A stretch of 64,000 bases of DNA from an uncultured bacterium (GTDB lineage Bacteria > Krumholzibacteriota > Krumholzibacteriia > LZORAL124-64-63). The translations under genes and the position numbers were made by a program. The stretch spans positions 78,276-142,275 of the forward strand of contig CALEMW010000219.1 in the NCBI GenBank assembly GCA_937910695.1, given 5' to 3'. How positions within the stretch are numbered: the first letter of the stretch is position 1; each line of letters begins with the position of its first letter. Shown here piece after piece: positions 31,898 to 42,019 of the stretch. The notes beneath the pieces were generated by a model. That model ran no database searches. It was not told the DNA's origin and saw nothing but the letters and a program-made list of their open reading frames with translations.

Positions 31898-32744
31898 CCC
31901 GCGCCAGGCGATAATGTCGGCGGGCCTCCTGGTGCATCATCAAAGCGTCGAGTGTGAGCGCCAATTGATAGTGCAGGCGACCGTCGTCGGGAAGATGATC
32001 CAAGGCACGGTACAGCGATGCGAGAGCGTCCTCGTATCGTTCCATTTTGTGGAGACAGACCCCGGCATGGAGGTGGCTCCTGACAAGCCTGTCGTCGAGC
32101 CGGAACGCCTTTTGAAAACGTGCATAGGCTTCGTTGTTGACACCCTTCTTGAGCAGGGCGAGTCCGGCGAAGTAATGCGACCGAGCCGAATCCGGTGAGG
32201 CGGCCGATGCAGCTTCGAAGGACTCGAGGGCGGGTTCGAGATCGCCCGCGTGATAGTAGACCAACCCCAGGTTGATATGACCGTCGGCGTCAGGCCGCTG
32301 GTCGAGGGCGGCTTCGAAGCTGCGGATCGCCTCACGGGTCCGTCCCTCCTCGGCATGGATGGCTCCCATGTTGTGGTGGGCGTCCGCTGTATCTCCGCCG
32401 ACGTTGACGGCGCGGGTGTATGTGGCGACCGCTTCGTCGCGGCGTCCGAGATCGTCGAGAGCCGCACCCAGATTGGTCAGGTACCGAGTCTGCTGGCCGT
32501 CGCAGGCGACAGCCTCGGCAAAGGCGACGGCCGCATCCGGCACCCGCCCGCTCTTGCGCAGAACACATCCCAGCCGATAGTACCAATCGGCACGAGTGTC
32601 GTCGAGGATCAGAGCGTCACGGTAGGCCCGTTCGGCTTCCTCGAGCTCACCCGCCGATTCCAGGGCTCGTCCGCGGCTGAAACAGCATTCGGCGTCGCGA
32701 TCGGCAATGGGACCGCCGTCGTTGATTCCATCAAGGTTTCGCAT
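31884..32744 (-). CDS. TPR-repeat protein
   Basis: Repeated TPR motifs (AERAYRDALILDDTRADWYYRLGCVLRKSGRVPDAAVAFAEAV...). Confidence 0.85.
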   Translation of the reverse strand: MRNLDGINDGGPIADRDAECCFSRGRALESAGELEEAERAYRDALILDDTRADWYYRLGCVLRKSGRVPDAAVAFAEAVACDGQQTRYLTNLGAALDDLGRRDEAVATYTRAVNVGGDTADAHHNMGAIHAEEGRTREAIRSFEAALDQRPDADGHINLGLVYYHAGDLEPALESFEAASAASPDSARSHYFAGLALLKKGVNNEAYARFQKAFRLDDRLVRSHLHAGVCLHKMERYEDALASLYRALDHLPDDGRLHYQLALTLDALMMHQEARRHYRLARGEGN

Positions 32745-32902
32745 GGAGCGCACACTACGAAAACCCCGTCCAGGGGTCAACGAATTGTTCGCTTCGGCGC
32801 CTGCGGAAGTGACGGCAACCCCCAATCATCACTCAAGTTCGCCGATCAGCGGTCGATATCTTCAGCACGACTCAATCTGGGACCCACGACCGGAGATATC
32901 CG

Positions 32903-33343
32903 ATGACCGCCACGAACACCGACCGTATCCTCAAAGAGATGTTCACCCGGCTGTTGAACATCGAGCTCGAATCCGGCATCGTCGACAAGCTGATTCCCGT
33001 CGTCGACGGCGTCATGGAACGCCTTGCGAACACTTTAGACACCGACACCGTCCAGGGTCAGAACATGATGCGGGCCCTGCTCTGCTCCATGGTGGCCCAT
33101 GGCTGGGGCCTGGGCATGCACCCGCACAACAACCCCGGCCAGAACAAGGACGGCGAAGGGATCGAAGTCAGAGTCTGCAAGGACATCCTGATGCCCATGG
33201 ACGACCTGCGTTCACTCCGTTACATCAAAAAGGACCCGGACGGCCGCGTGAAGAAAGCGCTGTTCGAACCGGACCAGAACATGCGGATCCGCAACCACAT
33301 CGATGCGATCCTCAACGACGTCAGCGAGCACTGGGAAGACTGA
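32903..33343 (+). CDS. Hypothetical 146-aa cytosolic protein
   Basis: Clear ORF with GGAG RBS and its own terminator; no family recognised. Confidence 0.8.
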   Translation: MTATNTDRILKEMFTRLLNIELESGIVDKLIPVVDGVMERLANTLDTDTVQGQNMMRALLCSMVAHGWGLGMHPHNNPGQNKDGEGIEVRVCKDILMPMDDLRSLRYIKKDPDGRVKKALFEPDQNMRIRNHIDAILNDVSEHWED

Positions 33344-33365
33344 CCACGCACCGATGAATAGAATG

Positions 33366-33394
33366 AGGGGGCCTCCTGGGAGGCCCCCTTTTCC
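33366..33394 (+). terminator. Intrinsic terminator
   Basis: AGGGGGCCTC-ctgg-GAGGCCCCCT followed by TTT. Confidence 0.9.
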
Positions 33395-33410
33395 ATATCG
33401 GCGCAGCAGG

Positions 33411-33803
33411 TTAGAGCAGCGGGCGTCCGGCGGCGAGGATGGTGTTGACTGCATCACGAAAGAGATGATCGTAGGTTCCGTCCCCGGTTCTGTCCCGGAA
33501 GACATCCCAAGCCACGGCCAGGTCCTCGGCGAAGACATCGAGCAACGTCCCGTCGGACAAAGCGGCATCGCGCCGTGCACGGTGGTAGATCACCATGTCG
33601 GAAATGAGGGTGCGGGCTACACGGCGCGCCCACACTTCATCGGTGCCGACCCTGTCTCTACTGGACGATCTGCGTGCTGCATCGGTCAAGTCGATCCTGA
33701 ATTCGTGCTCACACGCCGCACAGCGCAACCTCATCACACGTCGGGGTGTGAGGGCGCTTTCGAGGTGGTAGCGGGTGCGGCAACGGGGACAGTGGATGTC
33801 CAT
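33411..33803 (-). CDS. Zinc-ribbon (MJ0042-like) domain protein
   Basis: MDIHCPRCRTRYHLESALTPRRVMRLRCAACEHEF: two CxxC knuckles. Confidence 0.8.
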   Translation of the reverse strand: MDIHCPRCRTRYHLESALTPRRVMRLRCAACEHEFRIDLTDAARRSSSRDRVGTDEVWARRVARTLISDMVIYHRARRDAALSDGTLLDVFAEDLAVAWDVFRDRTGDGTYDHLFRDAVNTILAAGRPLL

Positions 33804-33863
33804 GGTTCCTCCGGATGAGTGTCTCCGGAAGTTATCGGCGGGTTCCACAAGTTCTAAAGCGGA

Positions 33864-35945
33864 TCAACCGACTGTGCCCAGTAAGAGCCGACCGTACTCT
33901 CGTTGCAGCATGATCCCGAGGGCGCGATGATCAGGCCTGCGGAACATGGGATCAGCATCGAGGATCGCGCGGGCATCGGTCCGGGCCAGCTCCACGAGTT
34001 CGACGTCGCGGAGCGGATTGGCCAAGCGGAAGGCCGGAGCCCCATGTTGACGCACACCCATCACGTCGCCGGGGCCACGCCGGCGCAGGTCCTCTTCAGC
34101 GAGACGAAAACCATCGCCGGTGGCACAAAACATCAGCAGGCGTTCCCGGGTCTCGGCCGCGAGCCAACGATCGCTGACCAGGAAACAGGACGAGGCGTGT
34201 TCGCCGCGCCCTACGCGACCCCGCAGCTGATGAAGCTGGGCGAGTCCGAAGCGATCCGGATGGTGGATCACCATCAGGGTCGCATTGGGAACATCCACCC
34301 CCACTTCGACGACGGTCGTGGCCACCAGGACCTGCAGCTCACCCCGCGTAAAACTGTCCATGACGGCATGCTTGTCCTTGGCCTTCATGCGACCGTGAAG
34401 CAATCCCACTTCGAGACCCTGCAACGGTCCCGTACGCAACAGATCGTATTCCGCTTCGGCTGCTTTGAGGTCCTGTCCTTCACTCTCCTCGATCACCGGG
34501 TAGACCACATAGACCTGTCGTCCGGCAGTTGCGGCGGCGCGCACGGCGGCGTGGATGCGGTCGTCGTCCTTGACGCCCAACAACTCTGTCGTGATGGGTT
34601 GACGGCCGGCCGGCAGTTCGTCGATGAACGAAAGATCGAGGTCTCCGCAGAGGGTCAAAGCCAATGAGCGCGGGATGGGCGTGGCGCTCATTACAAGCAC
34701 ATGCGGCGCAGGGCCCTCGCCGCCTTGGCCGGCGCGGCTGCGTTGGCGAACGCCGAAACGGTGCTGCTCATCGACGATGGCCAGACCAAGGCGCGGCAGA
34801 TGGACCTCATCCTGGATCAGGGCGTGGGTCCCCACCAGCAGGTCGATCTCGCCGTCGGCGGCTCCCCGCAAGAGAGCCCTGCGCTCCGCCGCGGGCGTCG
34901 AGCCCGTGAGGGTGGCCACAGAGACGTCCAGACCGGCGCACAACGAAGCCACAGCACGGCCGTGCTGACGGGCCAGCACTTCGGTGGGCGCCATCAGAAC
35001 CGCCTGCAGACCCTGCTCGATCACGAATAGTGCGGCGATCAACGCCACGAGGGTTTTACCCGAGCCAACATCGCCCTGGACCAGGCGGTGCATCGAACGG
35101 CCTCCCCGCATGTCCCGCAGGATTTCCGCCAAGACCCGCCGCTGGGCGCCGGTCAGTTCAAAGGGCAGATTCGCCACGAGACGCGTCGTCAAGTCGCCGG
35201 GAGCTTCGAGGCGGATTCCCGCCACATCACCGTGACCCCGTCGACGCAGACCCATGGCCAGCTGCAGAAGGAAGATTTCATCGTGGGCCAGCCTCCGTCT
35301 TGCACGGTCGCGGGCAGCGGCGTCGTCTGGGAAATGGATGGAGCGCAGAGCTTCGCCCAAACTGCAAAGATCGCGTTCGCGCCTAAGAGCGGCGGGAAGC
35401 GGGTCGATCAGTGAAGGCTCAAGCAGGTCGAGGGATTCATGGATCCGTTGGCGCAGCCAATGTTGACCGATCCCGGACGTCAGCGGATATACGGGCACGA
35501 GCCTGCCTGTGTGCAGGCCGGGGCCTTCGTTGTCGAGGATCTCGTAGTCGGGGTGGACGATCTGCTTGCGACCTTGATGCACCTGAATCGTGCCGCTGAT
35601 CAGAACTTTGGTGCCGTTGCGGAACTGTTTCAGGAGATAGGACTGGCCGAACCAGATGCAGAAGAGGACACCGCTGACGTCGCCCACCGAGATCGTCTGC
35701 ATGGCGCGGCCGCGCTGTGTCGGCCTGCCGCCGCTGGTCAGCACTTCGCCGGCGATGGTGACGTCGTCGCCCGGCTTGGCGGCTCCGATCGACGTGACGG
35801 AGCTGCGGTCGAGCCAGCGGCGCGGGTAGTGCCGCAGGAGGTCCCCGGCGGTCCGGATGCCGAGACGATTGAGCGCACGGCTCCGCACCGGGCCGACGCC
35901 CTTGAGGAACTGAACGTCGCTGCTCCATTCGACGGCCGGCATCAC
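33864..35945 (-). CDS. recG: ATP-dependent DNA helicase RecG
   Basis: LVQGDVGSGKTLVALIAALFVIEQGLQAVLMAPTEVLARQH; VDEQHRFGVRQR; HQLRGRVGRGEHASSC. Confidence 0.97.
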   Translation of the reverse strand: MMPAVEWSSDVQFLKGVGPVRSRALNRLGIRTAGDLLRHYPRRWLDRSSVTSIGAAKPGDDVTIAGEVLTSGGRPTQRGRAMQTISVGDVSGVLFCIWFGQSYLLKQFRNGTKVLISGTIQVHQGRKQIVHPDYEILDNEGPGLHTGRLVPVYPLTSGIGQHWLRQRIHESLDLLEPSLIDPLPAALRRERDLCSLGEALRSIHFPDDAAARDRARRRLAHDEIFLLQLAMGLRRRGHGDVAGIRLEAPGDLTTRLVANLPFELTGAQRRVLAEILRDMRGGRSMHRLVQGDVGSGKTLVALIAALFVIEQGLQAVLMAPTEVLARQHGRAVASLCAGLDVSVATLTGSTPAAERRALLRGAADGEIDLLVGTHALIQDEVHLPRLGLAIVDEQHRFGVRQRSRAGQGGEGPAPHVLVMSATPIPRSLALTLCGDLDLSFIDELPAGRQPITTELLGVKDDDRIHAAVRAAATAGRQVYVVYPVIEESEGQDLKAAEAEYDLLRTGPLQGLEVGLLHGRMKAKDKHAVMDSFTRGELQVLVATTVVEVGVDVPNATLMVIHHPDRFGLAQLHQLRGRVGRGEHASSCFLVSDRWLAAETRERLLMFCATGDGFRLAEEDLRRRGPGDVMGVRQHGAPAFRLANPLRDVELVELARTDARAILDADPMFRRPDHRALGIMLQREYGRLLLGTVG

Positions 35946-36020
35946 GATCCCTCCATCACGGGTTCGCGACGCATCGTAGACGGTCGGAACGGAGTTGACA
36001 ACCTCGTCAACGGCAGGGAC

Positions 36021-37490
36021 TCAACGCACGCGCTTGAAGAAATGATAGAGACCCTCGGACGGGATCGCGCGGCTGACTTCCTGGATTGCGAGGTCCTTGA
36101 TCGGCCGCCGCAAATCAGCAGCCATGTCGTCGGGATCGACCCAGCCGATGTCGCCACCCTGTCCGGCTGTGGAGCCGACGCTGTACCGAGTGGCGATAAC
36201 CGAGAAATCAAGCCCATCGAGCAGATCCTCTTCGATCAAACGGACGGCGGTCGAGTCAGGAGTCACGATGTGAAACAGCAGCACCTGCCCGGCGTGCATC
36301 TCCCCCGTCGTGATTCGTTCCTCGACGCTGAGGCGCCACGCGGTCAAGCCCGCGGCGTCTCCCACGCCGCGGGCCAGGAGATCATCCAGGGCCAGGATCA
36401 GAGCAGCATCATCTCCGAGCTTTTCGAGCAGGCCGGCACGGAACAGGGACGGCGTCTCCTGATCCGGTGCCAGCATCAGCGCCTGTTCGATCTGACGCAG
36501 GGCCTCGGACGTGAGCCCACGCTTGTCCAGATGGACCGCAAAGTTGAAGAAGCCCGTGGGATCATCGGACCTTTGGGCCGTGTAGCGACGGAACTCGAGT
36601 TCGGCGTCCTCGACTCGTCCGACCAACTCATAAGCATTGGCGAGATGAAAATGGACCGAAGCGGCGGACGGATCCATGACCAGCACCTGTTCGAATACAG
36701 GAATCGCTTCTTCGAAACGCCTCGCGGCGAACAGGGCTTCCCCCAGGACGCCCCAGGAGGAAGGGCTGGGTTCCAAATCGACCGCATCACTGGCGCTTCG
36801 CATCGCATAGGCCGTATCGCCGGCCAGGATGGCCAGCTCTCCTGCCATCCTCAGATCCCCAGCATCCGGGGCTGAAACCCGCAGCGCAGCATCCCAATGA
36901 GCCAGGGCCTGCCGCCAGAGACCGTTCTTGCGAGCCAAGTTGGAGAGGGTCTTCAGAGACCAGGGGTCGGGACCGTCGACCATGATCAGATGATTGAGCA
37001 GGCCGTAGGCCGGCCTTTCCTCGCCGAGCGACAGCAACAGATTAGCCAAGGCGCGAAGAGTCGGAGCGTGATTCTGGTTCAGCTGCAGACCCTGTTCCCA
37101 GCAACTCCGCGCACCTTCGAGAGAACCGGTCACCGTCAGGGCGCGGCCACGCCAGTAGTGGGCATCGGCCGAGTCGGGGAATCCGTCAGCGGCCCGGCTG
37201 CTCCAATCGAGGGCCTCGGCGTGTCGATCCTGGTCGAGGGCCATGGCCGTCAGGGCGATCAACGGCTCCAAGGCCTCGCCCTCATCCTCGAGGCAGGCCA
37301 CAAGAACTTCGCGTGCCTCTTCGTAGCGGCGCTCGGCTGCCAAGCGCATCCCTTCACGGCAAGGTCCGCCCCCGCTGGATGCATCCGACTCGGTTTGAGC
37401 CTCGACGACGCCGCTGAAGAGCAGTGCCAAGACGGCACCCAACAGCACGGAGCCGCGGCGTCCGGTCCTGCGGAATCGCTTGGAGTTCAT
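36021..37490 (-). CDS. Exported TPR protein with C-terminal parvulin-like (PpiC) PPIase domain
   Basis: Signal peptide; TPR repeats; C-terminal LLFHIVTPDSTAVRLIEEDLLDGLDFSVIATRYSVGSTAGQGGDIGWVDPDDM matches parvulin pattern. Confidence 0.8.
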   Translation of the reverse strand: MNSKRFRRTGRRGSVLLGAVLALLFSGVVEAQTESDASSGGGPCREGMRLAAERRYEEAREVLVACLEDEGEALEPLIALTAMALDQDRHAEALDWSSRAADGFPDSADAHYWRGRALTVTGSLEGARSCWEQGLQLNQNHAPTLRALANLLLSLGEERPAYGLLNHLIMVDGPDPWSLKTLSNLARKNGLWRQALAHWDAALRVSAPDAGDLRMAGELAILAGDTAYAMRSASDAVDLEPSPSSWGVLGEALFAARRFEEAIPVFEQVLVMDPSAASVHFHLANAYELVGRVEDAELEFRRYTAQRSDDPTGFFNFAVHLDKRGLTSEALRQIEQALMLAPDQETPSLFRAGLLEKLGDDAALILALDDLLARGVGDAAGLTAWRLSVEERITTGEMHAGQVLLFHIVTPDSTAVRLIEEDLLDGLDFSVIATRYSVGSTAGQGGDIGWVDPDDMAADLRRPIKDLAIQEVSRAIPSEGLYHFFKRVR

Positions 37491-37518
37491 GGTGGGCTCC
37501 GATGGAGGAGGCGACTGT

Positions 37519-39174
37519 TCAGCCGATCCAACGACGGATCGGGTCCAACCAGAAGGTCGGATTCAGCCAGATCCAACGCAAGTCCTCAGGATGGAGTTCC
37601 TGATGGTGACGGACCAGGGCCAAAGCTCGTCCGGTCCGTTCCTGACGGTGCAGCAGGCAGACACGGTCTTGAAGAATAGAGTCCGGCACGACGTCGGGGG
37701 TCACGGCATCGCCCGATTCATCCACGGCAAGATAGGCTTTGTGGATAAGACTGGCGAGGCGCTCGGTAGCCTCGCCTTCAGCCGCCAGTTTGCGCAATTC
37801 CAGAAGAGAATCGATCCACTGATCTTCGAGAGCCAGGGAGCGCGCTGCGAGAAAACGCCAGCAGGGCTCGTGAGCCACATCTTCAGGCCCAGCGCCGGCG
37901 GGTAGGGAGCGCCCTTGGCCGAGGGTCCATTGGGCACTCAGATACTCCCGGCGTCGGTGCGGATCGGTTGCCGACTCATTGCCCTCAGGCCATTTCTCGA
38001 GGGTTCGCTGCAGACCGTCGAAATCCATGGCGACCAGCTCATGACACCCGAGATAGTAGTGATATTGCTCGTCGAGAGGCCAACGATCGGCCAGTGTCTG
38101 CAGACGCACCCGGGCCTTGTTTCCCCGGCCGTCGAGATCGTCGGCCGCCGCCCGCAGGAGTTCAGCGGTGGGGAACGTCATCGTCAGATCGCTCCACCGT
38201 TCGAGCTGGACATGAGCCTCTGCGAAGCGGCCCGTCAACAACGACATCGCCGCACCCAGGTAGGAGCAGAACAGCTCTTCACCCGGATGTGCATTGATGG
38301 GATCGGTCAGCGATTCCTGAACCTGGATCACTTCACGTGCTTCGGAAAAACGGTGCTGGTCGGCCAGAATGAGAGCCTTGAGATGAGCGGCCGTGCGGTA
38401 GCGGGGATTCAGGGTCAACGCAACGCCTACTTCGTTCAGCGCCTCGTTGTTGCGGCCTGTCTGGAACAGGGCCGCCGCCAATTTGACCCGGAAGTCCGGG
38501 TAGGTGGGATTGTCCGTGGCCAGCTGCCGCATTTTCTCGATGCCCTCTTCCCAGCCTCCCTCGCGACAGATCGCAACCGCTTTGAGGATCTCATCGCGGC
38601 CTGAATCATTGGTGCGCGATTCCTGCAGCAACGACATCAGATCGTCGGGAATGGTCTCGAGCGTGAAGGGCGAACGAGCCTCGAGATAACGGATCAGGGA
38701 ATGTTCGACCCGTGCACCCGAAGCAACCAGGGTTTCGAGGCTTTGGACGGCTCCGTCGTCATCGCCCAGACCACGCAGGGCGCTCGCTTCGAGCAACCGT
38801 GCTTCGACGTAGTCTCTGTTCTGATGCAAGGCATTCCTGGCGGCGTCGAGTACGTCGGCCCAGCGATCGTCCCGGGCCAGGGCGAGTCCGTGCCAAAATT
38901 GTAGGTCGGGAAAGGAAGGCCAGCGATTTGTCGCTTCGGCGAAGAAGGGAATGGCGACCGCAGGTTGTTCATCGTCAAGCAGACGGCGTCCTTCGCGGGT
39001 CAGGGATTGACGAAGGTAGAAGTCCGCCATGCTGCCGTTCTGGTGACCGCTGGCATCAATCACACGCCTGAGGACATCGATGGCCTCAGGGAAGCGCCCT
39101 TCCTCATAGAGAGCAATTCCCTCTGAGTACTCGCTGCCGCTTTTGCGGCCGAACATCCGTCCCAGGAACGACAT
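37519..39174 (-). CDS. TPR-repeat protein downstream of ftsZ
   Basis: Multiple TPR-like helices; start codon directly abuts the ftsZ stop (TGAcATG). Confidence 0.75.
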   Translation of the reverse strand: MSFLGRMFGRKSGSEYSEGIALYEEGRFPEAIDVLRRVIDASGHQNGSMADFYLRQSLTREGRRLLDDEQPAVAIPFFAEATNRWPSFPDLQFWHGLALARDDRWADVLDAARNALHQNRDYVEARLLEASALRGLGDDDGAVQSLETLVASGARVEHSLIRYLEARSPFTLETIPDDLMSLLQESRTNDSGRDEILKAVAICREGGWEEGIEKMRQLATDNPTYPDFRVKLAAALFQTGRNNEALNEVGVALTLNPRYRTAAHLKALILADQHRFSEAREVIQVQESLTDPINAHPGEELFCSYLGAAMSLLTGRFAEAHVQLERWSDLTMTFPTAELLRAAADDLDGRGNKARVRLQTLADRWPLDEQYHYYLGCHELVAMDFDGLQRTLEKWPEGNESATDPHRRREYLSAQWTLGQGRSLPAGAGPEDVAHEPCWRFLAARSLALEDQWIDSLLELRKLAAEGEATERLASLIHKAYLAVDESGDAVTPDVVPDSILQDRVCLLHRQERTGRALALVRHHQELHPEDLRWIWLNPTFWLDPIRRWIG

Positions 39175-39175
39175 G

Positions 39176-40663
39176 TCAGTCCATGTACTTCCGCGTGTAC
39201 GCCGGTTCCGTCAGGTCCCGCCGCAGGTCGTCGCTCCGGAACGGAGAACGATCCTTGGTGCGGGACTGGAGACCCGGGAAGGTGCGGACGTCCGCCATGG
39301 GTTCGTCAGCTTGTCCACGGGCCGTCAAAAAATCAGAGGCCGGCAGGTTTTCGGTGCATTCCCGGAGGATCGGGACTCCTTCGGGCTCAGGCCGCAGGTG
39401 GTCTTCAGGATCCGTCTCGACCATGGTGAAACGCATCGATGTCGGTGTGGCCGCAGGAGCTTCGAATTCCTCGATCACCGCAGGGCCCCCCGCGGCCGCC
39501 GCCATGATCTTCAATTCTGGCGTAGGTGCCGGAGGTGCATCCTCGCTGCCGGGTCCATCCGGCTGGATGGCCTCAAGGGAGTCTTCCCAACCTTGATGTT
39601 CGGGGAGTGCCACATGATCGGACATGATCACAGGGGCCGTCGCGAAATCCTCGGCCGGTGTGTCGTCCACCTTGGCGGTGGCCATCCGCACGGGCTTGCG
39701 GGCCGGGGTCTTGTCGAAGCCGGTAGCGATGACCGTGACCTGCAGCGTATCACCGAGCTCCTCGTCGATCCCGTAGCCGAAGATGATGTGGGCCTGGTCG
39801 CCGGCGGCCTCTTGGACGATGGACATGACCGTGTTGGTCTCCATCAGCCCCACATCGCCGCCGGTGAGGTTCACCAGCACGCCCTGGGCACCGAAAATGT
39901 CCACGTTCTCAAGCAACGGCGAGCTGATGGCGGCCCTGGCAGCCGATTCCGCCCGGTCGTCGCCGGTGGCCTTGCCGGTGCCCATGAGCGCCACACCCAT
40001 ACCCGCCATCACCGAACGGACGTCGGCGAAGTCGAGGTTGACCATGTGGGGCTTCATGATGATGTCGTGGATACCGCGCGTGGCCTCGTACAGAACGTTG
40101 TCGGCGAAGCAGAAGGCCTCGCTCATGGATGTGTTCTTGGGCACGACTTCGAGCAACCGCTCGTTGGGAATCACGATCAGGGTATCGACGGCTTCGCGGA
40201 GTTCGGCCAGGCCTGCCTCGGCCTGGGCCTGGCGAACCTTGCCTTCGAACCGGAACGGCTTGGTGACGATTCCGACAGTCAAGGCACCCATCTCCCGGGC
40301 CAACCTTGCCACCACGGGTGCCGCACCGGTGCCCGTGCCGCCTCCCATGCCTGCAGTCACGAACACCATATCGCTGTCTTGGATGATATCGCGGATCACC
40401 TGTTCGTCTTCGAGGATCGAGGCGCGCCCGACGCAAGGATCGCCCCCGGATCCCAGTCCACGTGTCACTTCGTGACCGATCTGCACGACCTGACCGGCCC
40501 GCGAAAGTCGCAGAGCCTGAAGATCAGTGTTGACGGCAAGGAAGTCGACACCGGAGAGACCGGCTTCAATCATGCGGTTGACGGCGTTTCCGCCTGCGCC
40601 GCCGACTCCGGCAACGCGAATTCTGGCCAGGCGATCAGCGGGCTCGACAAGTTCGAACACCAT
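39176..40663 (-). CDS. ftsZ: Cell division protein FtsZ
   Basis: RIRVAGVGGAGGNAVNRMIEAGLSGVDFLAVNTD; VFVTAGMGGGTGTGAAPVVA tubulin signature; long disordered linker and C-terminal peptide. Confidence 0.99.
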   Translation of the reverse strand: MVFELVEPADRLARIRVAGVGGAGGNAVNRMIEAGLSGVDFLAVNTDLQALRLSRAGQVVQIGHEVTRGLGSGGDPCVGRASILEDEQVIRDIIQDSDMVFVTAGMGGGTGTGAAPVVARLAREMGALTVGIVTKPFRFEGKVRQAQAEAGLAELREAVDTLIVIPNERLLEVVPKNTSMSEAFCFADNVLYEATRGIHDIIMKPHMVNLDFADVRSVMAGMGVALMGTGKATGDDRAESAARAAISSPLLENVDIFGAQGVLVNLTGGDVGLMETNTVMSIVQEAAGDQAHIIFGYGIDEELGDTLQVTVIATGFDKTPARKPVRMATAKVDDTPAEDFATAPVIMSDHVALPEHQGWEDSLEAIQPDGPGSEDAPPAPTPELKIMAAAAGGPAVIEEFEAPAATPTSMRFTMVETDPEDHLRPEPEGVPILRECTENLPASDFLTARGQADEPMADVRTFPGLQSRTKDRSPFRSDDLRRDLTEPAYTRKYMD

Positions 40664-40787
40664 GGACAGCCCCTCTCGTCCTTGATCGGGTAATGCTTCC
40701 AAATGACGGCGGGAATCCTTCCCTGTGTTTGTGATTAACACATCCGGACCCGGTCGCCAAGTGGTTTTTGCACTGAGATGAGGCAGT

Positions 40788-42008
40788 TCAGCGCCGGGGC
40801 CAGATTTTTTTCAGAATCCCCTTCAAACCGCCTCCACCGCCCGAATGTCTCGGGTCTTCATCATGGCCGGAATCACCGACCGCCCAGGCTGCCAATCCCA
40901 GCGCCGTGCCCCACTGCCCCGGGGGCAGTCGGTCGGTGCCGGCGATATTGGCCGGTAGATAGCGCAACGTCACCGGCAACTGGAACACCTGTTCGGCGAG
41001 GTCGTCGGTGCCGGCACAGCGGGAGCCGCCGCCGGTGATCACCAGCCCTCCCCGCAGATCGCCCAGTCCGAGAGCCTGGGCCATGTCCTTTTTGACCAGA
41101 GCCAGGATCTCTTCGAGCCGTGGTTCGAGGACGGTAGCGATCAGACCGGGAGACTCGGCCGGGGCATCCTCTTCGAACAGAACATCCGGATCGATCGCAT
41201 CGGTCAAGCTGCGCAGAACGACACCGCGGGAGCGCTTGACTGCTTCGGCCTCCGGCATCGACACCCGCAACCCGTGAGCCAGGTCGGCCGTGAGGTGTTC
41301 CCCGCCCCAGGGCACCTGGCCGCAGCCGGCGATTTCGCCGTTGTGGAACAGCGCCCACTGGGTGACCGAGCCGCCGATGTCCACCAGCGCCGCACCGGCG
41401 TCTTTAGCCGCATCGTCGAGCAGGACTGCGGAAGACGCCAGGACGTCGACACACCAACCCACGGCCTCGCGGTTCAGCTTGCCGATGGCCGATTCGATGT
41501 TCTGGAGCACGGTGCTCGACCCGGTGACGATATGAACGTCGGCCTCGAGATGGCTGCCGGCTCGACCGACGGGATCGACGACGCCGGCGATGCCGTCGAC
41601 GGTGAAGCCCACGGGATTCGCCACGAGAATGGCATGGTCGAAGGGAATCCCCATACCGTGGGCCTTGTCGATGACGAGATCGACGTCCTGCGGCGTGATG
41701 GGGCGGCGTTCAGGGCCGATCTGCTGCTGGCACCTCGCCCAGACCGAACGCAGATGGGAACCGCTCACGCTGAAGAAGAAGCCGGAGATATCTACGTCGG
41801 CAGCTGATTCGGCCGCCGTCACTGCTCGTTCGAGAGCCCGGCTCGCCGAGGTGAGATCCACGAAATCGCCGTCGCGGAAGCCGACGGACTCGGCGCTTCC
41901 CGCCCCGACCACCCGCATCCCCTCATGACTCACGTTGACCACCAGAACCCGGAACGCAGTGGTTCCGAAATCGCAGGCGACGATCAGCTGTCCTTGTTCC
42001 ATCCCCAC
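40788..42008 (-). CDS. ftsA: Cell division protein FtsA
   Basis: VACDFGTTAFRVLVV; LVDIGGSVTQWALFHNGEI; ITGGGSRCAGTDDLAEQVF; C-terminal amphipathic GILKKIWPRR. Confidence 0.96.
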   Translation of the reverse strand: MGMEQGQLIVACDFGTTAFRVLVVNVSHEGMRVVGAGSAESVGFRDGDFVDLTSASRALERAVTAAESAADVDISGFFFSVSGSHLRSVWARCQQQIGPERRPITPQDVDLVIDKAHGMGIPFDHAILVANPVGFTVDGIAGVVDPVGRAGSHLEADVHIVTGSSTVLQNIESAIGKLNREAVGWCVDVLASSAVLLDDAAKDAGAALVDIGGSVTQWALFHNGEIAGCGQVPWGGEHLTADLAHGLRVSMPEAEAVKRSRGVVLRSLTDAIDPDVLFEEDAPAESPGLIATVLEPRLEEILALVKKDMAQALGLGDLRGGLVITGGGSRCAGTDDLAEQVFQLPVTLRYLPANIAGTDRLPPGQWGTALGLAAWAVGDSGHDEDPRHSGGGGGLKGILKKIWPRR

Positions 42009-42019
42009 CGATCCTCCGT

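Noticed and set aside
35994-36011. GTTGAC-N6-GTCAAC dyad upstream of recG
   Set aside because: Short, single dyad between genes; probably a weak terminator element or chance.
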